Under the pieces are notes generated by a model. The model searched no databases and was not told the origin of the DNA. It saw only the letters and a list, made by a program, of their open reading frames with translations. A program made the position numbers and the translations under genes. From positions 12,538 through 76,537 of the forward strand of contig JAEWQH010000117.1 of NCBI GenBank assembly GCA_023399275.1: DNA of 64,000 nt, read 5' to 3'. This document shows positions 8,985-18,948 of the stretch, piece by piece (the stretch's first letter is position 1; each line of letters starts with the position of its first letter). Source of the stretch: Bacillota bacterium (GTDB lineage: Bacteria > Bacillota > Clostridia > Christensenellales > CAG-138).

Positions 8985-8997
8985 ATCGATGCTCTGT

Positions 8998-10515
8998 TTA
9001 GACCTTCGGCGTTTTTTCCTGCGGCGGCGCGCCGCTGTCCTGCGGATCACAGGCGGACGCCTGCCGCTTTCGCATCGCGCGGGGCAGCATGCTCTCATAC
9101 AGCGCGACATATGCGCGCGCGGGCTTCTCCCAGTCAAAGCGCTCCGCCATGCCGCGCAGCATCAGCCTGCGCCACATATCCTTATCCTCGCTCCAGTAGT
9201 TCACCGCGCGCTCGATGGTATAAAGCATCTCGTGCGCGTTGTAGTTGGCAAACGAGAACCCGTTTCCCTCGTCGGTATACAAATTATACGGCACGATGGT
9301 ATCCCGCAATCCGCCCGTCTCGCGCACGATCGGCACGCAGCCATAGCGCAGCGCGATCATCTGGCTCAGGCCGCACGGCTCAAACTGGGACGGCATGAGA
9401 AACAGGTCCGCCCCCGCGTAGATGCGGTGCGCAAGCCCTTCGTCGAGCTCGATGCGCGCGTGCACGCGCTTTGGATAGCGCCAGTTTGCCCAGTTCAGCA
9501 GATCCACAAACCGGCGGTCTCCCTTGCCGAGGAACACCATCTGCACATCGCCGCGCATGATGTCTCCAAGCACGCGCTCCACCAGATCCAGCCCCTTCTG
9601 CGGGGAAAGCCGCGCAATCATGCCGATGAGCGGCACATCGTCCCGCTCCTCCAGGCCGCACTCGCGCTGCAGCGCGCGCTTGCAGGCGCGCTTGCCCTCG
9701 AGCGAATCCGCGTCGAAGTGGTGCGCCAAAAAGCGGTCGTCCAACGGGTTGAAGATGCTGTAGTCGAGTCCGTTGAGAATGCCGCTGAGCGTATTCTCCC
9801 GCGCGCGCAGCAGCCCGTCGAGATTTTCCCCAAAGAACGGGGTTTTTATCTCCTCGGCATAGGTCGGGCTCACTGTACAAAGCCGGTCGGAGAACACCAA
9901 TCCGCCCTTCATGCAGCTGATACAGCCGTAGAACTCCATGTATTCGTAGGTAAAGTAGCGATCGTCCAGCCCCAGCCTGCCCGCGATCTCACGCCAGGAG
10001 AAGAGCCCCTGATACTTGAGATTGTGGATCGAAAACACCGTCTTGATGCGCGCATAACCGGCGTCCGCGGCATACTGCGTCTTGAGCAGCGCTGCAATCA
10101 GCCCCGTCTGCCAGTCGTTGAGGTGCAGCACGTCAGGAAAGAAGTCCATGCGCGGCAGCGCCTCCAGCACCGCACGGCAGAAAAACGCAAAGCGCAGCCC
10201 CTCCGTGATACCGTCTCCGTAGATTTCCGAAACGCCAAAGTGCGCCTCGTTGTCCACAAAATAATACGTCACTCCGTTGTCGTCCACGCGCTCGATGCCG
10301 CAGTAGAGCGTCTCCCAGCCGAAGAGCACGTCAAAGTGGCAAACGTGCTCCATACGGTTCTTCCAGTAGTCGTCGATCGCGCGGTACTTCGGCAGGATCA
10401 CGCGCACATCATGCCCCAACCCCGCGAGCGCAACGGGCAGCGCGCCGGCCACGTCGGCCAGCCCGCCGGTCTTGACAAACGGCACGCATTCGCTCGCGCA
10501 GAACAGCACTTTCAT
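8998..10515 (-). CDS. glgA: Glycogen synthase (ADP-glucose-dependent)
   Basis: Transfers glucose from ADP-glucose to the growing alpha-1,4-glucan. The 505-residue GT5 enzyme has the N-terminal KTGGLADV loop (K15) that binds ADP-glucose, a C-terminal Rossmann domain starting at the IGMIARLSPQKGLDLV segment, and the EPCGLSQMIALRYG nucleotide-binding motif. The start ATG at 10515 has GGGAGGATATGG upstream. It is the last gene of glgB-C-D-A and ends at a strong terminator. The 123-bp gap after glgD is larger than elsewhere in the operon. Confidence 0.97.
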   Translation of the reverse strand: MKVLFCASECVPFVKTGGLADVAGALPVALAGLGHDVRVILPKYRAIDDYWKNRMEHVCHFDVLFGWETLYCGIERVDDNGVTYYFVDNEAHFGVSEIYGDGITEGLRFAFFCRAVLEALPRMDFFPDVLHLNDWQTGLIAALLKTQYAADAGYARIKTVFSIHNLKYQGLFSWREIAGRLGLDDRYFTYEYMEFYGCISCMKGGLVFSDRLCTVSPTYAEEIKTPFFGENLDGLLRARENTLSGILNGLDYSIFNPLDDRFLAHHFDADSLEGKRACKRALQRECGLEERDDVPLIGMIARLSPQKGLDLVERVLGDIMRGDVQMVFLGKGDRRFVDLLNWANWRYPKRVHARIELDEGLAHRIYAGADLFLMPSQFEPCGLSQMIALRYGCVPIVRETGGLRDTIVPYNLYTDEGNGFSFANYNAHEMLYTIERAVNYWSEDKDMWRRLMLRGMAERFDWEKPARAYVALYESMLPRAMRKRQASACDPQDSGAPPQEKTPKV

Positions 10516-10638
10516 CTTTCCATATCCTCCCGGGAAAAACCATTGTTCGCCGCGCCCCGCGCGGTCGGATGCGGTCGCAAAGCAGAGGGGCAATCCCCCG
10601 CCGCACGTGCGGACAAGGCCGCGCGCAAGGCGGCCAAA

Positions 10639-11763
10639 CTAAATCGTCGTGCCTTTTTTGAGGATGATCGGGAAGCCGTCGTAGCCGGTGAGCGTCCGCC
10701 CTTCCCTCACCACAACGCCCTTATCGAGTATGACGTGATCCATCACGCAGTTTTCGCCGATGGTGACGCCCTGCATGAGGATGCTGTTTTTTACGACCGC
10801 ACCCTTTTTGATGCCGACGCCGCGAAAGACGATGCTGTTTTCCACCGTTCCGTCGATCTGGCAGCCATCCGCCACCATGGCGTTTCTGACCGCCGCGTTT
10901 TCGCCGTACTTTGCGCTGACCTCGTCCTTGACCTTTGTGTAGATCGGGTGCGCAGGGCAGAAGAGATCGTCCCGCGTTTCCTTTTGCAGCAGGGCGAGGT
11001 TATAGCGGAAGAAGTCGTTTACCGAGTCCAGGCGCGCCACGTATCCGTCGTATCGATAGCCCATGATCTTGAGCGTCTGGCACTTCTTGAGCAGGATGTC
11101 GCGCGTTAAATCATAGTCCCCGTGGGAATACGCCTCCTCGACGAGGTACTCCAGAAGAAGCTTATCCATGATCATCACGTCGCAGCTTCTGTGGGTCGAG
11201 CGCGGCGAGAATGGATTGAGCTCCATCTCGGTGACGCGCCCGCTTTCGTCCAGCAACAGGCGCAGATCCTGATTCTGTTCCTCGTCGACCGCACTCTGCG
11301 CCTCGTTGTAGAGCATGGTGATGTTCGCGCGCGTGTCGACATGCCGCGCGATCATGTCGTTGAACGTCATGTTGAAGATCGTGTGGCTGCCGGTCAGTAT
11401 GACGTACTGCTGCGGGTTGCGGCGCACGTAGCCGAGGCAGGAGCGGATCGCATCCACACTGCCGCGGTAGAGGCCGGTGTTTTCCTTGGTCATAAACGGC
11501 GGCAGCATGAAGAGGCCCTCGCGCTTTCTGTGCAGGTCCCATTCCTTGCCCGCGCCGAGGTGATCCATCAGCGAATGGTAGTTTTTCTGCGTGATGAGCC
11601 CGACGCTGGTCACCCCCGAGTTGACCAGGTCGGAGAGAATGAAATCGATGCAGCGGTAGCGCCCGCCAAACGGCACCGCCGCGACCGAGCGCGAGAGCGC
11701 CAGATCGCGCAGCATCGGATTGGTTTCGCCCGTGTAGATGAGGCCAAACGCATTACTTGTCAT
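10639..11763 (-). CDS. glgD: GlgD, regulatory-type subunit of ADP-glucose pyrophosphorylase
   Basis: A 374-residue GlgC paralogue. In Bacillota GlgD pairs with GlgC to form the heterotetrameric enzyme that makes ADP-glucose from glucose-1-phosphate and ATP. The N-terminal nucleotide loop is degenerate: where GlgC has AGGQGSRLG, this protein reads [17 protein letters not shown], consistent with a modulatory subunit of low activity. The C-terminal left-handed beta-helix hexapeptides ([18 protein letters not shown]) are intact. It overlaps glgC by 11 bp. Confidence 0.95.
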   Translation of the reverse strand: MTSNAFGLIYTGETNPMLRDLALSRSVAAVPFGGRYRCIDFILSDLVNSGVTSVGLITQKNYHSLMDHLGAGKEWDLHRKREGLFMLPPFMTKENTGLYRGSVDAIRSCLGYVRRNPQQYVILTGSHTIFNMTFNDMIARHVDTRANITMLYNEAQSAVDEEQNQDLRLLLDESGRVTEMELNPFSPRSTHRSCDVMIMDKLLLEYLVEEAYSHGDYDLTRDILLKKCQTLKIMGYRYDGYVARLDSVNDFFRYNLALLQKETRDDLFCPAHPIYTKVKDEVSAKYGENAAVRNAMVADGCQIDGTVENSIVFRGVGIKKGAVVKNSILMQGVTIGENCVMDHVILDKGVVVREGRTLTGYDGFPIILKKGTTI

Positions 11764-12982
11764 AGCATTTTCCTCCGCATGCGTCTTCCGTTGCGACCGT
11801 GCCCTGCGGCAGATATGCCTCCGGCTGGATGCCGATGTCGTTGCCTACGAGCGTGATCGTGCCGGTAAGCGAATTGTCCACCTCGTCTCCCAGGCGCAGC
11901 TCGCCGCCGATGATCGCCTCCTCGCCGATGACGGAGTTTTCGCCGACGATGGCCTTGTAAACCTTCGCCCCGCTGCGGATGATCGCGCCGGGGAAGATGA
12001 CAGAATCGTACACCTCGGCGCCCTCCTCAACCAGCACGTTGGAGAAGAGCACGCTGTGGTGCACCTTGCCCTCCACGCGGCACCCCTCCGTCACCAGACT
12101 CTGCGTAACGGTTGCATGCGCGCCGACATAGTGCGGCGGCATGATGGGGTTGCGGCTGTAGATCCTCCACTGCGGGTCGTTGAGCACGAGCTTGGGCGGC
12201 GTCGCGATGATATCCATATTCGCCTCCCAAAGGCTCTGGATCGTTCCGACGTCCTTCCAGTACCCCTTAAACGGATAGGCGTACACCGCCTGCCCGCTCT
12301 CGATGATAGCGGGTATGATATCCTTGCCAAAGTCGTTAGTCGAATTCGGGTTCTCATCGTCCTCGGCCATGCATTGCTTCAGCGCGCGCCAGTTGAAGAT
12401 ATAGATGCCCATCGAGGCCTTGTTGGACTTCGGCTGCCTCGGTTTTTCTTCAAACGAAACGACGCGCTCTTCATCGTCGGTGTTCATGATGCCAAAGCGG
12501 TGCGCCTCCTCCATGGGCACCGGAAGAACCGCAATGGTCGCCACCGCGCCCTTTTCGATGTGGAAGCGCAGCATCGCGCCGTAGTCCATCTTGTAGATAT
12601 GGTCGCCCGAGAGGATGAGCACATAGTCCGGGTTGTACTGGTCCACAAACTCGCGGTTTTGATAGATCGCGTTCGCAGTGCCGGTGTACCAGCGGCCGTC
12701 CACCCCCGTCACATACGGCGGCAGCACAAACACGCCGCCGTTCATGCGGTCGAGGTCCCAGTGCTGGCCGGTGCCGATGTAGCTGTTGAGCGCGAGCGGG
12801 CGATACTGTGTCAGCACGCCTACGGTGTCGATATCCGAGTTAACGCAGTTGCTCAGCGGAAAATCGATGATGCGGTATTTGCCGCCAAACGGCACCGCGG
12901 GCTTTGCCATGCTGGATGTGAGCACGCCGAGGCGGCTGCCCTGTCCGCCGGCGAGAAGCATGGCTACCATCCGTTTCTTCAT
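11753..12982 (-). CDS. glgC: Glucose-1-phosphate adenylyltransferase
   Basis: Makes ADP-glucose, the committed step of glycogen synthesis. The 409-residue protein has the pyrophosphorylase loop [12 protein letters not shown] at residues 11-22, the [11 protein letters not shown] block (31-41), the [10 protein letters not shown] motif and a C-terminal beta-helix domain. All catalytic signatures lacking in GlgD are present here, so this is the active subunit. The gene overlaps glgB by 4 bp and glgD by 11 bp, which suggests tight translational coupling and a fixed ratio of subunits. Confidence 0.97.
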   Translation of the reverse strand: MKKRMVAMLLAGGQGSRLGVLTSSMAKPAVPFGGKYRIIDFPLSNCVNSDIDTVGVLTQYRPLALNSYIGTGQHWDLDRMNGGVFVLPPYVTGVDGRWYTGTANAIYQNREFVDQYNPDYVLILSGDHIYKMDYGAMLRFHIEKGAVATIAVLPVPMEEAHRFGIMNTDDEERVVSFEEKPRQPKSNKASMGIYIFNWRALKQCMAEDDENPNSTNDFGKDIIPAIIESGQAVYAYPFKGYWKDVGTIQSLWEANMDIIATPPKLVLNDPQWRIYSRNPIMPPHYVGAHATVTQSLVTEGCRVEGKVHHSVLFSNVLVEEGAEVYDSVIFPGAIIRSGAKVYKAIVGENSVIGEEAIIGGELRLGDEVDNSLTGTITLVGNDIGIQPEAYLPQGTVATEDACGGKCYDK

Positions 12983-14895
12983 GCGTCGTCCTCCTGTTTC
13001 ACCTCGGGTTTCGGCAGGGGTTTCGGGGTGATGCGGTAACAGACCGCGCCAAAAGGCGGCAGACGCAGGCGGATGCGGCAGGGGTGCTCTCCATACGGCT
13101 CATACACCGACATGGTCGGCGCGTTGGGGTAATCCCCCGTCCCGCCGTAATACGGCGCATCGCTGGAAAACACCTCGGTGTAGAGTCCGTAGCGCGGCAC
13201 ACCGATCATGTAATCCAACCACGGCTGCGGGGTGAAGTTAAACGTCCAAAACAGCGCCTCACCATCCCGGTCCAGCCGCATAAACGACAGAATGGAGTGG
13301 ATGTTGTCATCCACGCCACACCAGCGGAACCCTTCCCAGCTGTCGTCTATCTCAAACATCGGCGGGTTGTCGAGGTAGAAGTGGTTCAGATCGTGCACAA
13401 ACAGCTGCATCTCGGCGTGCTTGGGGTATTCCAGCAAAAACCAGTCCAGTGAATCGTCAAACTTCCACTCGATATACTGCCCGAACTCGCCGCCCATGAA
13501 CATGAGCTTTTTGCCAGGGTGCGCGTGCTGGTAGGCATAGAGCAGCCGCAGCTGCGCAAACTGCTGCCAGTAATCCCCCGGCATCTTGGAGAGCATGCTC
13601 TTTTTGCCGTGAACGACCTCGTCATGCGAAAACGGCAGCACGTAGTGCTCGGAAAACGCATAGCAAAGCGAAAACGTGAGTTTATCATGGTGATACTTGC
13701 GGTAGATGCTGTCCATGCCCATATAGTCGAGCATGTCGTTCATCCAGCCCATGTTCCATTTGTAGACAAACCCCAGCCCGTCCTCCGAGACGGGGCGCGT
13801 TACATAAGGATACGCGGAGCTCTCCTCGGCAAAGAGCATCTTGCCGCCGTCGAGGTTTCGCACCGCGGAGTTGAGCTTGCGAAAGAACGCGATCGCGTCC
13901 AGATTATCGTGCCCGCCGTAGCGGTTCGGCAGCCATTCGCCCGGCTGCTTGCCAAAGTCGAGGTAGAGCATGGCGCTCACCGCGTCCACCCGCAGCCCGT
14001 CGAAATGGTACTCCCGCAGCCAATATATGGCGCTGGAGATCAGGAAAGACTGCACCTGCGTCTGCTCAAAGTTGAACAACAGCGTGCCCCACTGGGGCAT
14101 CTCGCTGCGGCGCGGATCCGGGTGCTCAAACAGCGGCGTGCCGTCGAAGAGGCGAAGCCCGTGCGCGTCGCGCGTGAAGTGCGCGGGGACCCAGTCCATG
14201 ATCACGCCGATGCCCGCGCTGTGCGCGCGGTCTACGAGATACATCAGCTCCTCCGGCTCGCCGTAGCGCGCCGTTGCCGCATAGTAACCCGTCACCTGGT
14301 AGCCCCAGCTCGGATCATACGGGTATTCCGTCAGCGGCATGACCTCGATGTGCGTGTAGCCCATGTCCACCACGTAGTCGATCAGCTCGTCCGCCAGTTC
14401 ACGGTATCCGAGCCCCTGCTTCCAACTGCCGAAGTGCACCTCGTAGATATTCATCGGCTGGCCGTAGGAATCACCCTGCTCCGCGCGGCAATCGAGGTAT
14501 TCCCCGTCGCTCCACTCGTAGTACGGCATATCGCCAACGACCGAGGCCGTACCGTGTGCCTCTCCGCGGAAAGCGAAGGGATCCGCCTTGAGGATCACCT
14601 CGCCGGTGTTGGTTCCGATTGCGTATTTATACAGATCACCCGGCTGCGCCACGCCGATGGTCGCTTCCCAAACGCCGGTCATGCCGACGCGCTCCATCGG
14701 GTCCGCCTCCGCGTTCCAAAAATTGAAGGTACCGACCACGCTGATGAACTCCGCGTTCGGCGCCCATACGGAGAAGCGAAATACACGTTCCCCATACTCT
14801 CCGGTGCCTTCATGGCACCCCAACTCCAGATATGCCGCCGTGGAAACGCCGCGATTAAAGTAGTAGAGTGCTGTTTCGTCCGAAAATCTGCTCAT
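12979..14895 (-). CDS. glgB: 1,4-alpha-glucan branching enzyme
   Basis: Introduces alpha-1,6 branches. The 638-residue GH13 enzyme has an N-terminal CBM48-like domain ([20 protein letters not shown]) and the four GH13 regions, including [18 protein letters not shown] with the nucleophile Asp, AEESSAYP with the acid Glu, and [14 protein letters not shown]-terminal all-beta domain closes the protein. It is the first gene of the glycogen operon and overlaps glgC by ATGA. GGGGGTTGCAGCA precedes the ATG. Confidence 0.97.
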   Translation of the reverse strand: MSRFSDETALYYFNRGVSTAAYLELGCHEGTGEYGERVFRFSVWAPNAEFISVVGTFNFWNAEADPMERVGMTGVWEATIGVAQPGDLYKYAIGTNTGEVILKADPFAFRGEAHGTASVVGDMPYYEWSDGEYLDCRAEQGDSYGQPMNIYEVHFGSWKQGLGYRELADELIDYVVDMGYTHIEVMPLTEYPYDPSWGYQVTGYYAATARYGEPEELMYLVDRAHSAGIGVIMDWVPAHFTRDAHGLRLFDGTPLFEHPDPRRSEMPQWGTLLFNFEQTQVQSFLISSAIYWLREYHFDGLRVDAVSAMLYLDFGKQPGEWLPNRYGGHDNLDAIAFFRKLNSAVRNLDGGKMLFAEESSAYPYVTRPVSEDGLGFVYKWNMGWMNDMLDYMGMDSIYRKYHHDKLTFSLCYAFSEHYVLPFSHDEVVHGKKSMLSKMPGDYWQQFAQLRLLYAYQHAHPGKKLMFMGGEFGQYIEWKFDDSLDWFLLEYPKHAEMQLFVHDLNHFYLDNPPMFEIDDSWEGFRWCGVDDNIHSILSFMRLDRDGEALFWTFNFTPQPWLDYMIGVPRYGLYTEVFSSDAPYYGGTGDYPNAPTMSVYEPYGEHPCRIRLRLPPFGAVCYRITPKPLPKPEVKQEDDA

Positions 14896-15202
14896 TGCTG
14901 CAACCCCCGGGTGTTACGCTGCGATATCGCCGTTGTTTGATCCTCGCCTTCGGCCCGCGCTGTGCCGCGCGGCCTTTTAGTCATCATACCATCATTTATC
15001 GGCAAAAGGAACAAGTATCTGCCCGATTGGCCGCAATGCAAGCGTATTTTACAGGGTGTTTACGTTTCCGCTCCCCGCCGCGGACGGAAAAAACCGGGCG
15101 GAGCAATCGCGCTTTCCCGCCCCGAAGCGCAGGCGGATGTGGTATAATGCATCCAATATCGCGCCGTTTCATCCGGCGCAGACTGCGAAAGCGGGATACC
15201 GA
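14896..15202. other. Divergent intergenic region between glgB and the AEC carrier gene
   Basis: About 307 bases. On the plus strand the extended -10 element listed at 15140-15148 serves the downstream carrier. On the minus strand TATGAT near 14985-14990 is a weak candidate -10 for the glycogen operon. No riboswitch-like fold was recognised. Confidence 0.4.
15140..15148 (+). promoter_or_regulatory. Extended -10 promoter of the AEC carrier
   Basis: TGGTATAAT is a TGn-extended consensus -10 located 55 bases before the ATG; no convincing -35. Confidence 0.45.
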
Positions 15203-16141
15203 ATGGAGAACCTGATCCTTTCCTTCAACGTCGTCGCGCCCTTGATGATCTACATGCTCATCGGCGTGCTGCTGCGCAAAACCGGGACCGTCGACGAGCG
15301 CATCCTGCGCGGAGCGAACAACATCGTCTACTACGTCACGCTGCCGTTGATGTGCTACCGCGCCCTTGCCGCAAGCGACCTCGAAGCCATGTTCGACACG
15401 CCGTTTCTGCTGTATATGGCCGTCGGCATCCTATCCATCTACGCGCTCACCGCGCTGCTCGTGCCGGCTTTCTGCAAGGAGAACCGCCGGCGCGGCGTGC
15501 TCATCCTCGGCATCTTCCGCTCCAACGACGCCATCTTCGGCCTCGCCGTCGCCGCGGCGCTGCTGGGTGAGGACAACCTGGGCATGATGTCCATCGGCAT
15601 CTCCCTCTGCGTGCCGCTCTACGGCATCCTCTCCGTTGTCGCAATGGAGCGCTACCGCGGCGAACGCGTCCGCTTTCACAAAGTGCTGCTGCGGGTGATC
15701 ACCAATCCCATCATGGTCGCGTGCTTTGCCGGCTTTGCGGCAAACCTGCTGAACGTAGTGCTGCCGCCGGTGCTGCAAAAGCCCGTAGACAGCCTCGCCG
15801 CCGCCACAACGCCGCTGGCCTTTACGCTGCTTGGCGGCACGATCTCGTTTGACACCGTGAAGAAGAACCGCGCCGCTATCACGGCGGTCTCGCTGCTGCG
15901 GCTGCTGGTCATCCCGCTGGTCGTCGTCGGGGCGTTTTTGCTGCTCGGCTTTCGCGGGGAGTTCATCGTGGTCACGCTCATCATCTTCGGCGCGCCGGTC
16001 GCCATGATCACCTATACGATGGCCGTCGGCATGCAGGCGGACGACGAACTGGCAGGCACGCTGGTTGCGATCACCAGCGTGCTGTCGATCGTCACGATGT
16101 TTCTGTTCATCTTTGCGCTCAAGCAGTTTGCGCTGATCTAA
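15203..16141 (+). CDS. AEC (auxin efflux carrier) family transporter
   Basis: A 312-residue protein with ten hydrophobic segments in the two five-helix halves typical of AEC carriers. Family stretches are YMLIGVLLRKTGTVDE near the N terminus, FRSNDAIFGLAVAAALLGE in helix 5, and the second-half VVTLIIFGAPVAMITYTMAV. Known relatives export or import malate, malonate or other small carboxylates; the substrate here cannot be read. The ATG at 15203 was chosen because the preceding frame reads through the promoter. It is followed after 51 bp by the editing protein gene. Confidence 0.88.
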   Translation: MENLILSFNVVAPLMIYMLIGVLLRKTGTVDERILRGANNIVYYVTLPLMCYRALAASDLEAMFDTPFLLYMAVGILSIYALTALLVPAFCKENRRRGVLILGIFRSNDAIFGLAVAAALLGEDNLGMMSIGISLCVPLYGILSVVAMERYRGERVRFHKVLLRVITNPIMVACFAGFAANLLNVVLPPVLQKPVDSLAAATTPLAFTLLGGTISFDTVKKNRAAITAVSLLRLLVIPLVVVGAFLLLGFRGEFIVVTLIIFGAPVAMITYTMAVGMQADDELAGTLVAITSVLSIVTMFLFIFALKQFALI

Positions 16142-16192
16142 GCGCCGCCGGGGTTTGCGGCCTATCAAGAATTCGGAAGTGAGGTCGGTATT

Positions 16193-17404
16193 TTGACAAA
16201 GCGTTTGTATGACCAGGATAGTCACCAAGCCGAAGCGGCGTCCCGCGTGCTCTCCTGCGCGCCCGCAGGGGACGGCTTCGACGTCGTGCTCGACCAGACC
16301 GTGTTTTTCCCCGAAGGCGGCGGCCAGCCTTCGGACACCGGCACGCTCGGCGACGCCGCGGTGTCCCACGTGCGCGAGGAGGGCGGCGAGATCTACCACC
16401 GCGTGAATCGCGCGCTGCCCGTCGGCGAGACGTTCGCGGGGCGGATCGACTGGGCACGAAGATTCGACTTCATGCAACAGCACACCGGCGAGCACCTGCT
16501 CTCGTTTTCGTTTTACGAGCTGTTCTCGGCGAGCAACGTCGGCTTTCATCTCGCGCCGGACTACGCAACCATCGACTTCGACCAACCCCTGCGTCATGAC
16601 CAGATAAAGGAAGCAGAGCTGCTGGCCAACCGCTTCGTCTGGAAGAACCTGCCTGTCCGGGCGACGTTTTACAGCGCGGAGGCGGACGTTGCACACCTGC
16701 CGCTGCGCAAGCACGCAGAAGGGCTTGTGCCACCGATTCGCATCGTCTCCATCGAAGGTGCGGATATGTGCACCTGCTGCGCGCCGCACTGCGCGCATAC
16801 GGGCGAGATCGGCTCCGTCTTCATCGCGGACGCCTGCAGCTATAAGGGAGGCACGCGCATCACGTTTTTCTGCGGCGAACGGGCGCTCGCGCTGCATCGC
16901 GCGGAGCACGACGATCTCGACGCCGTCGCGCGGCGCTTCTCCTGCCGGCGCGAGCACGCCGCCGGCGCAGTAAAGAAGCTCTCGGACGATTACGGCGCGC
17001 TCAAGAAGAGCGAACGCGAGCTTGCCCGCGCGCTCAACGAATACATGGCGGCAGAGTTCCTCTCCGGCGCCGCGCCGGCGGGCAGATGCCGCGTGGTCGC
17101 GCGCCTGGTCTCGGGCGTGGACGCGGCGCGGCTCAAGGACCTCGCGCAGGCCTGCGGCGCCGAGCGGGCGCTCGTGCTGCTGCTGAGCGAGTACGACGGC
17201 CGCCTGCTCTACGTGCTCTTTGCCGGTGCGGGGTTCCCGCTGGACGTCTCCGAGCTCATGCCCGCGGTCAACGCGGCGCTTGGCGGCAAGGGCGGCGGGC
17301 GCGGCACGCTCGCGCAGGGCACCGCCCCATCCGTCTCCGGCGCGGCCGAGGCGCTCGAGCAGCTAAAGACCTACTTCGTCCGGCGGCTTTCCGACGTAAA
17401 GTAG
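16193..17404 (+). CDS. AlaX-type alanyl-tRNA editing hydrolase (long form)
   Basis: A 403-residue stand-alone relative of the alanyl-tRNA synthetase editing domain. It should deacylate Ser-tRNA(Ala) or Gly-tRNA(Ala) in trans. The zinc site is complete: HTGEH (H97, H101) and CCAPH (C195, H199) followed by TGEIG. After a helical linker the C-terminal part (about residues 290-400) carries the glycine-rich DHHA1-type motif GGKGGGRGTLAQG, so this is the long AlaX form. TTG is the start codon, with GGAAGTGAGG upstream. A terminator follows. Confidence 0.9.
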   Translation: MTKRLYDQDSHQAEAASRVLSCAPAGDGFDVVLDQTVFFPEGGGQPSDTGTLGDAAVSHVREEGGEIYHRVNRALPVGETFAGRIDWARRFDFMQQHTGEHLLSFSFYELFSASNVGFHLAPDYATIDFDQPLRHDQIKEAELLANRFVWKNLPVRATFYSAEADVAHLPLRKHAEGLVPPIRIVSIEGADMCTCCAPHCAHTGEIGSVFIADACSYKGGTRITFFCGERALALHRAEHDDLDAVARRFSCRREHAAGAVKKLSDDYGALKKSERELARALNEYMAAEFLSGAAPAGRCRVVARLVSGVDAARLKDLAQACGAERALVLLLSEYDGRLLYVLFAGAGFPLDVSELMPAVNAALGGKGGGRGTLAQGTAPSVSGAAEALEQLKTYFVRRLSDVK

Positions 17405-17428
17405 TCCGCCCATGCGACAGAATCGCAC

Positions 17429-17464
17429 AAGAAAAATGCCCGCTTTCCAGCAGGCATTTTTTTG
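17429..17464 (+). terminator. Terminator after the AlaX gene
   Basis: AAAAATGCC and GGCATTTTT form a stem around CGCTTTCCAGCA, with a run of seven T on the plus strand. It may also act on the convergent small membrane gene. Confidence 0.75.
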
Positions 17465-17478
17465 ACTTGTGTGTTCCC

Positions 17479-17661
17479 TTACAGGCCGCGGAACAGCGTT
17501 CCGAGCAGAAGCAGGCCGTATGCGGCGGTCATGACCCAGAAGTCGTACTGCCTGACAAAGCCGCCGATCACGGGGATCCCGATGAACTTGCTCAGAATCG
17601 CCAGCGCGGCGAGGATCAGCGCGATCAGCCAGATGATAAATTTCGGTGCGCTCAGTCTCAT
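17479..17661 (-). CDS. Small two-helix membrane protein
   Basis: A 60-residue protein with two hydrophobic segments (residues about 8-27 and 41-57) joined by a short loop GIPVIGGFVRQYD. GGGAGG lies 11 bases before the ATG. It looks like the short hydrophobic hypothetical proteins common in Clostridia. No function can be assigned. It is flanked by a terminator and sits 140 bases from its upstream neighbour. Confidence 0.65.
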   Translation of the reverse strand: MRLSAPKFIIWLIALILAALAILSKFIGIPVIGGFVRQYDFWVMTAAYGLLLLGTLFRGL

Positions 17662-17802
17662 GAATCGATACCTCCCTGATGAATATGCTAAAATTGTAGC
17701 ACACTCCCTGTCGCAGGACCGATTTTTGTCACATAGCGCCGTTAAATTGTATCAAACTGCCGAAATCGCCGGCTGTTATTCAAAACAAGCGGCTGTAGCG
17801 CG

Positions 17803-18918
17803 CTAGAGCGTCTTGACGAAGCAGCGGCGGCGCTTGTGCTGAACCGCGCTAAAGCGCTCCCACTGCGCGAGGATATGCTCGTTTACCTCGAGCATCGGCC
17901 CGGTTTCCGCATAGCGTACGCCGGCCTTGATGAGCTTGTGCTGCATGTCGTCGAGCACAACTGCGTTGACGCCCTGACCCTGCAGATCCGGCCGCACGGC
18001 GATGAGCAGCAGATCCACCGTATCGTTTTTTCCCTTGAGCGCGCGCAGCAGACGCATCCAGCCAAACGGCAGGGTCTTCCCCTGCATCTTCTGCATCGCG
18101 CCGTCGAGCGCCGGACAACACACGCCGAAGGCGACCATCTCGCCCTCTTCCGTGTAGACAAACGACGTGGTGCGCCTGCCGACCATCGGGCGGAATTCGC
18201 CGACGTATTTTTCGATCTGCTCCGGCGTGAGCGGAATCATGCCAAAGAGCACGTATGCCTTGTTGTAGAGCTGGAATACGTCGTTGATCAGCGCGCGGAT
18301 CGGCTTATCGCCGAGGTTGACCACGTGCAGCTTTTTGCGCTTCTTCACATAGTCCGACACGCGGCTGATCGACTCGATGGGCTCCGTCGGAAGGGTGAGC
18401 CGCATCTCCACCCAGTCTACCTGCTTGTCGTAGCCACGGCGCGTGAGTTGGGTAAGATAGTACGGATGGTTATAATAGGTGTAGAACAGGCTTCTTTGGT
18501 CAAATCCTTCGATCAGCATGCCCTCACGGTCCATATCCGAAAAACCAAGCGGGCCGTGCATCGCCTCGCAGCCAAGCTCCCGCGCCCAGGTTTCCACCGT
18601 GTCGAAGAGTGCATCCACAACCTCGTCGTCGTCGATGAAATCCACCTGTGTGAAGTTCATGTACTTGCGTTGAAACGACGCGTTGGCGCGGTCGTTGATG
18701 ATCCCCGAAATGCGGCCTACGATCTGCCCGTCCCGATAGGCGAGAAACGCCCTGGCCCGGCAAAATGCGAAGGCCGGATTCCTGTCCTTTTGCATGTCGG
18801 CGACCTGGCTTGCCAGGATATCCGGCACATAGTAGGGGTTATCCTTGTAGAGCGTGAGCGGAAACTCCATGAACTCGACCAAGTCCTTCTTGGTCACGGC
18901 CTCTTTGATCGTTACCAC
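17803..18918 (-). CDS. GNAT-superfamily-like protein of unknown substrate
   Basis: A 371-residue protein of the type annotated as an N-acetyltransferase-like protein in many anaerobes. The N-terminal half has the opening LVEFMEFPLTLYKDNPYYVP and an acyl-CoA-like segment FLAYRDGQIVGRISGIINDR (residues about 58-77). The second half has a degenerate repeat with LIAVRPDLQGQGVNAVVLDD, whose QGQGVN fits the pyrophosphate loop of GNAT enzymes. A GTG start is the only in-frame choice consistent with the N terminus, though the ribosome site is weak. The DUF4349 lipoprotein lies 30 bp upstream on the same strand, so they may be co-transcribed. Confidence 0.8.
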   Translation of the reverse strand: MVTIKEAVTKKDLVEFMEFPLTLYKDNPYYVPDILASQVADMQKDRNPAFAFCRARAFLAYRDGQIVGRISGIINDRANASFQRKYMNFTQVDFIDDDEVVDALFDTVETWARELGCEAMHGPLGFSDMDREGMLIEGFDQRSLFYTYYNHPYYLTQLTRRGYDKQVDWVEMRLTLPTEPIESISRVSDYVKKRKKLHVVNLGDKPIRALINDVFQLYNKAYVLFGMIPLTPEQIEKYVGEFRPMVGRRTTSFVYTEEGEMVAFGVCCPALDGAMQKMQGKTLPFGWMRLLRALKGKNDTVDLLLIAVRPDLQGQGVNAVVLDDMQHKLIKAGVRYAETGPMLEVNEHILAQWERFSAVQHKRRRCFVKTL

Positions 18919-18948
18919 CTATTCCATCCCCCTGAAATTAAAATCGTC

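Noticed and set aside
8968..11109. 713-codon plus-strand frame across glgA and glgD
   Set aside because: Antisense shadow of two clear glycogen genes, with Arg/His-rich composition and no recognisable domain. The same holds for the long frames at 11738-13039, 13519-14940 and 50717-52015.
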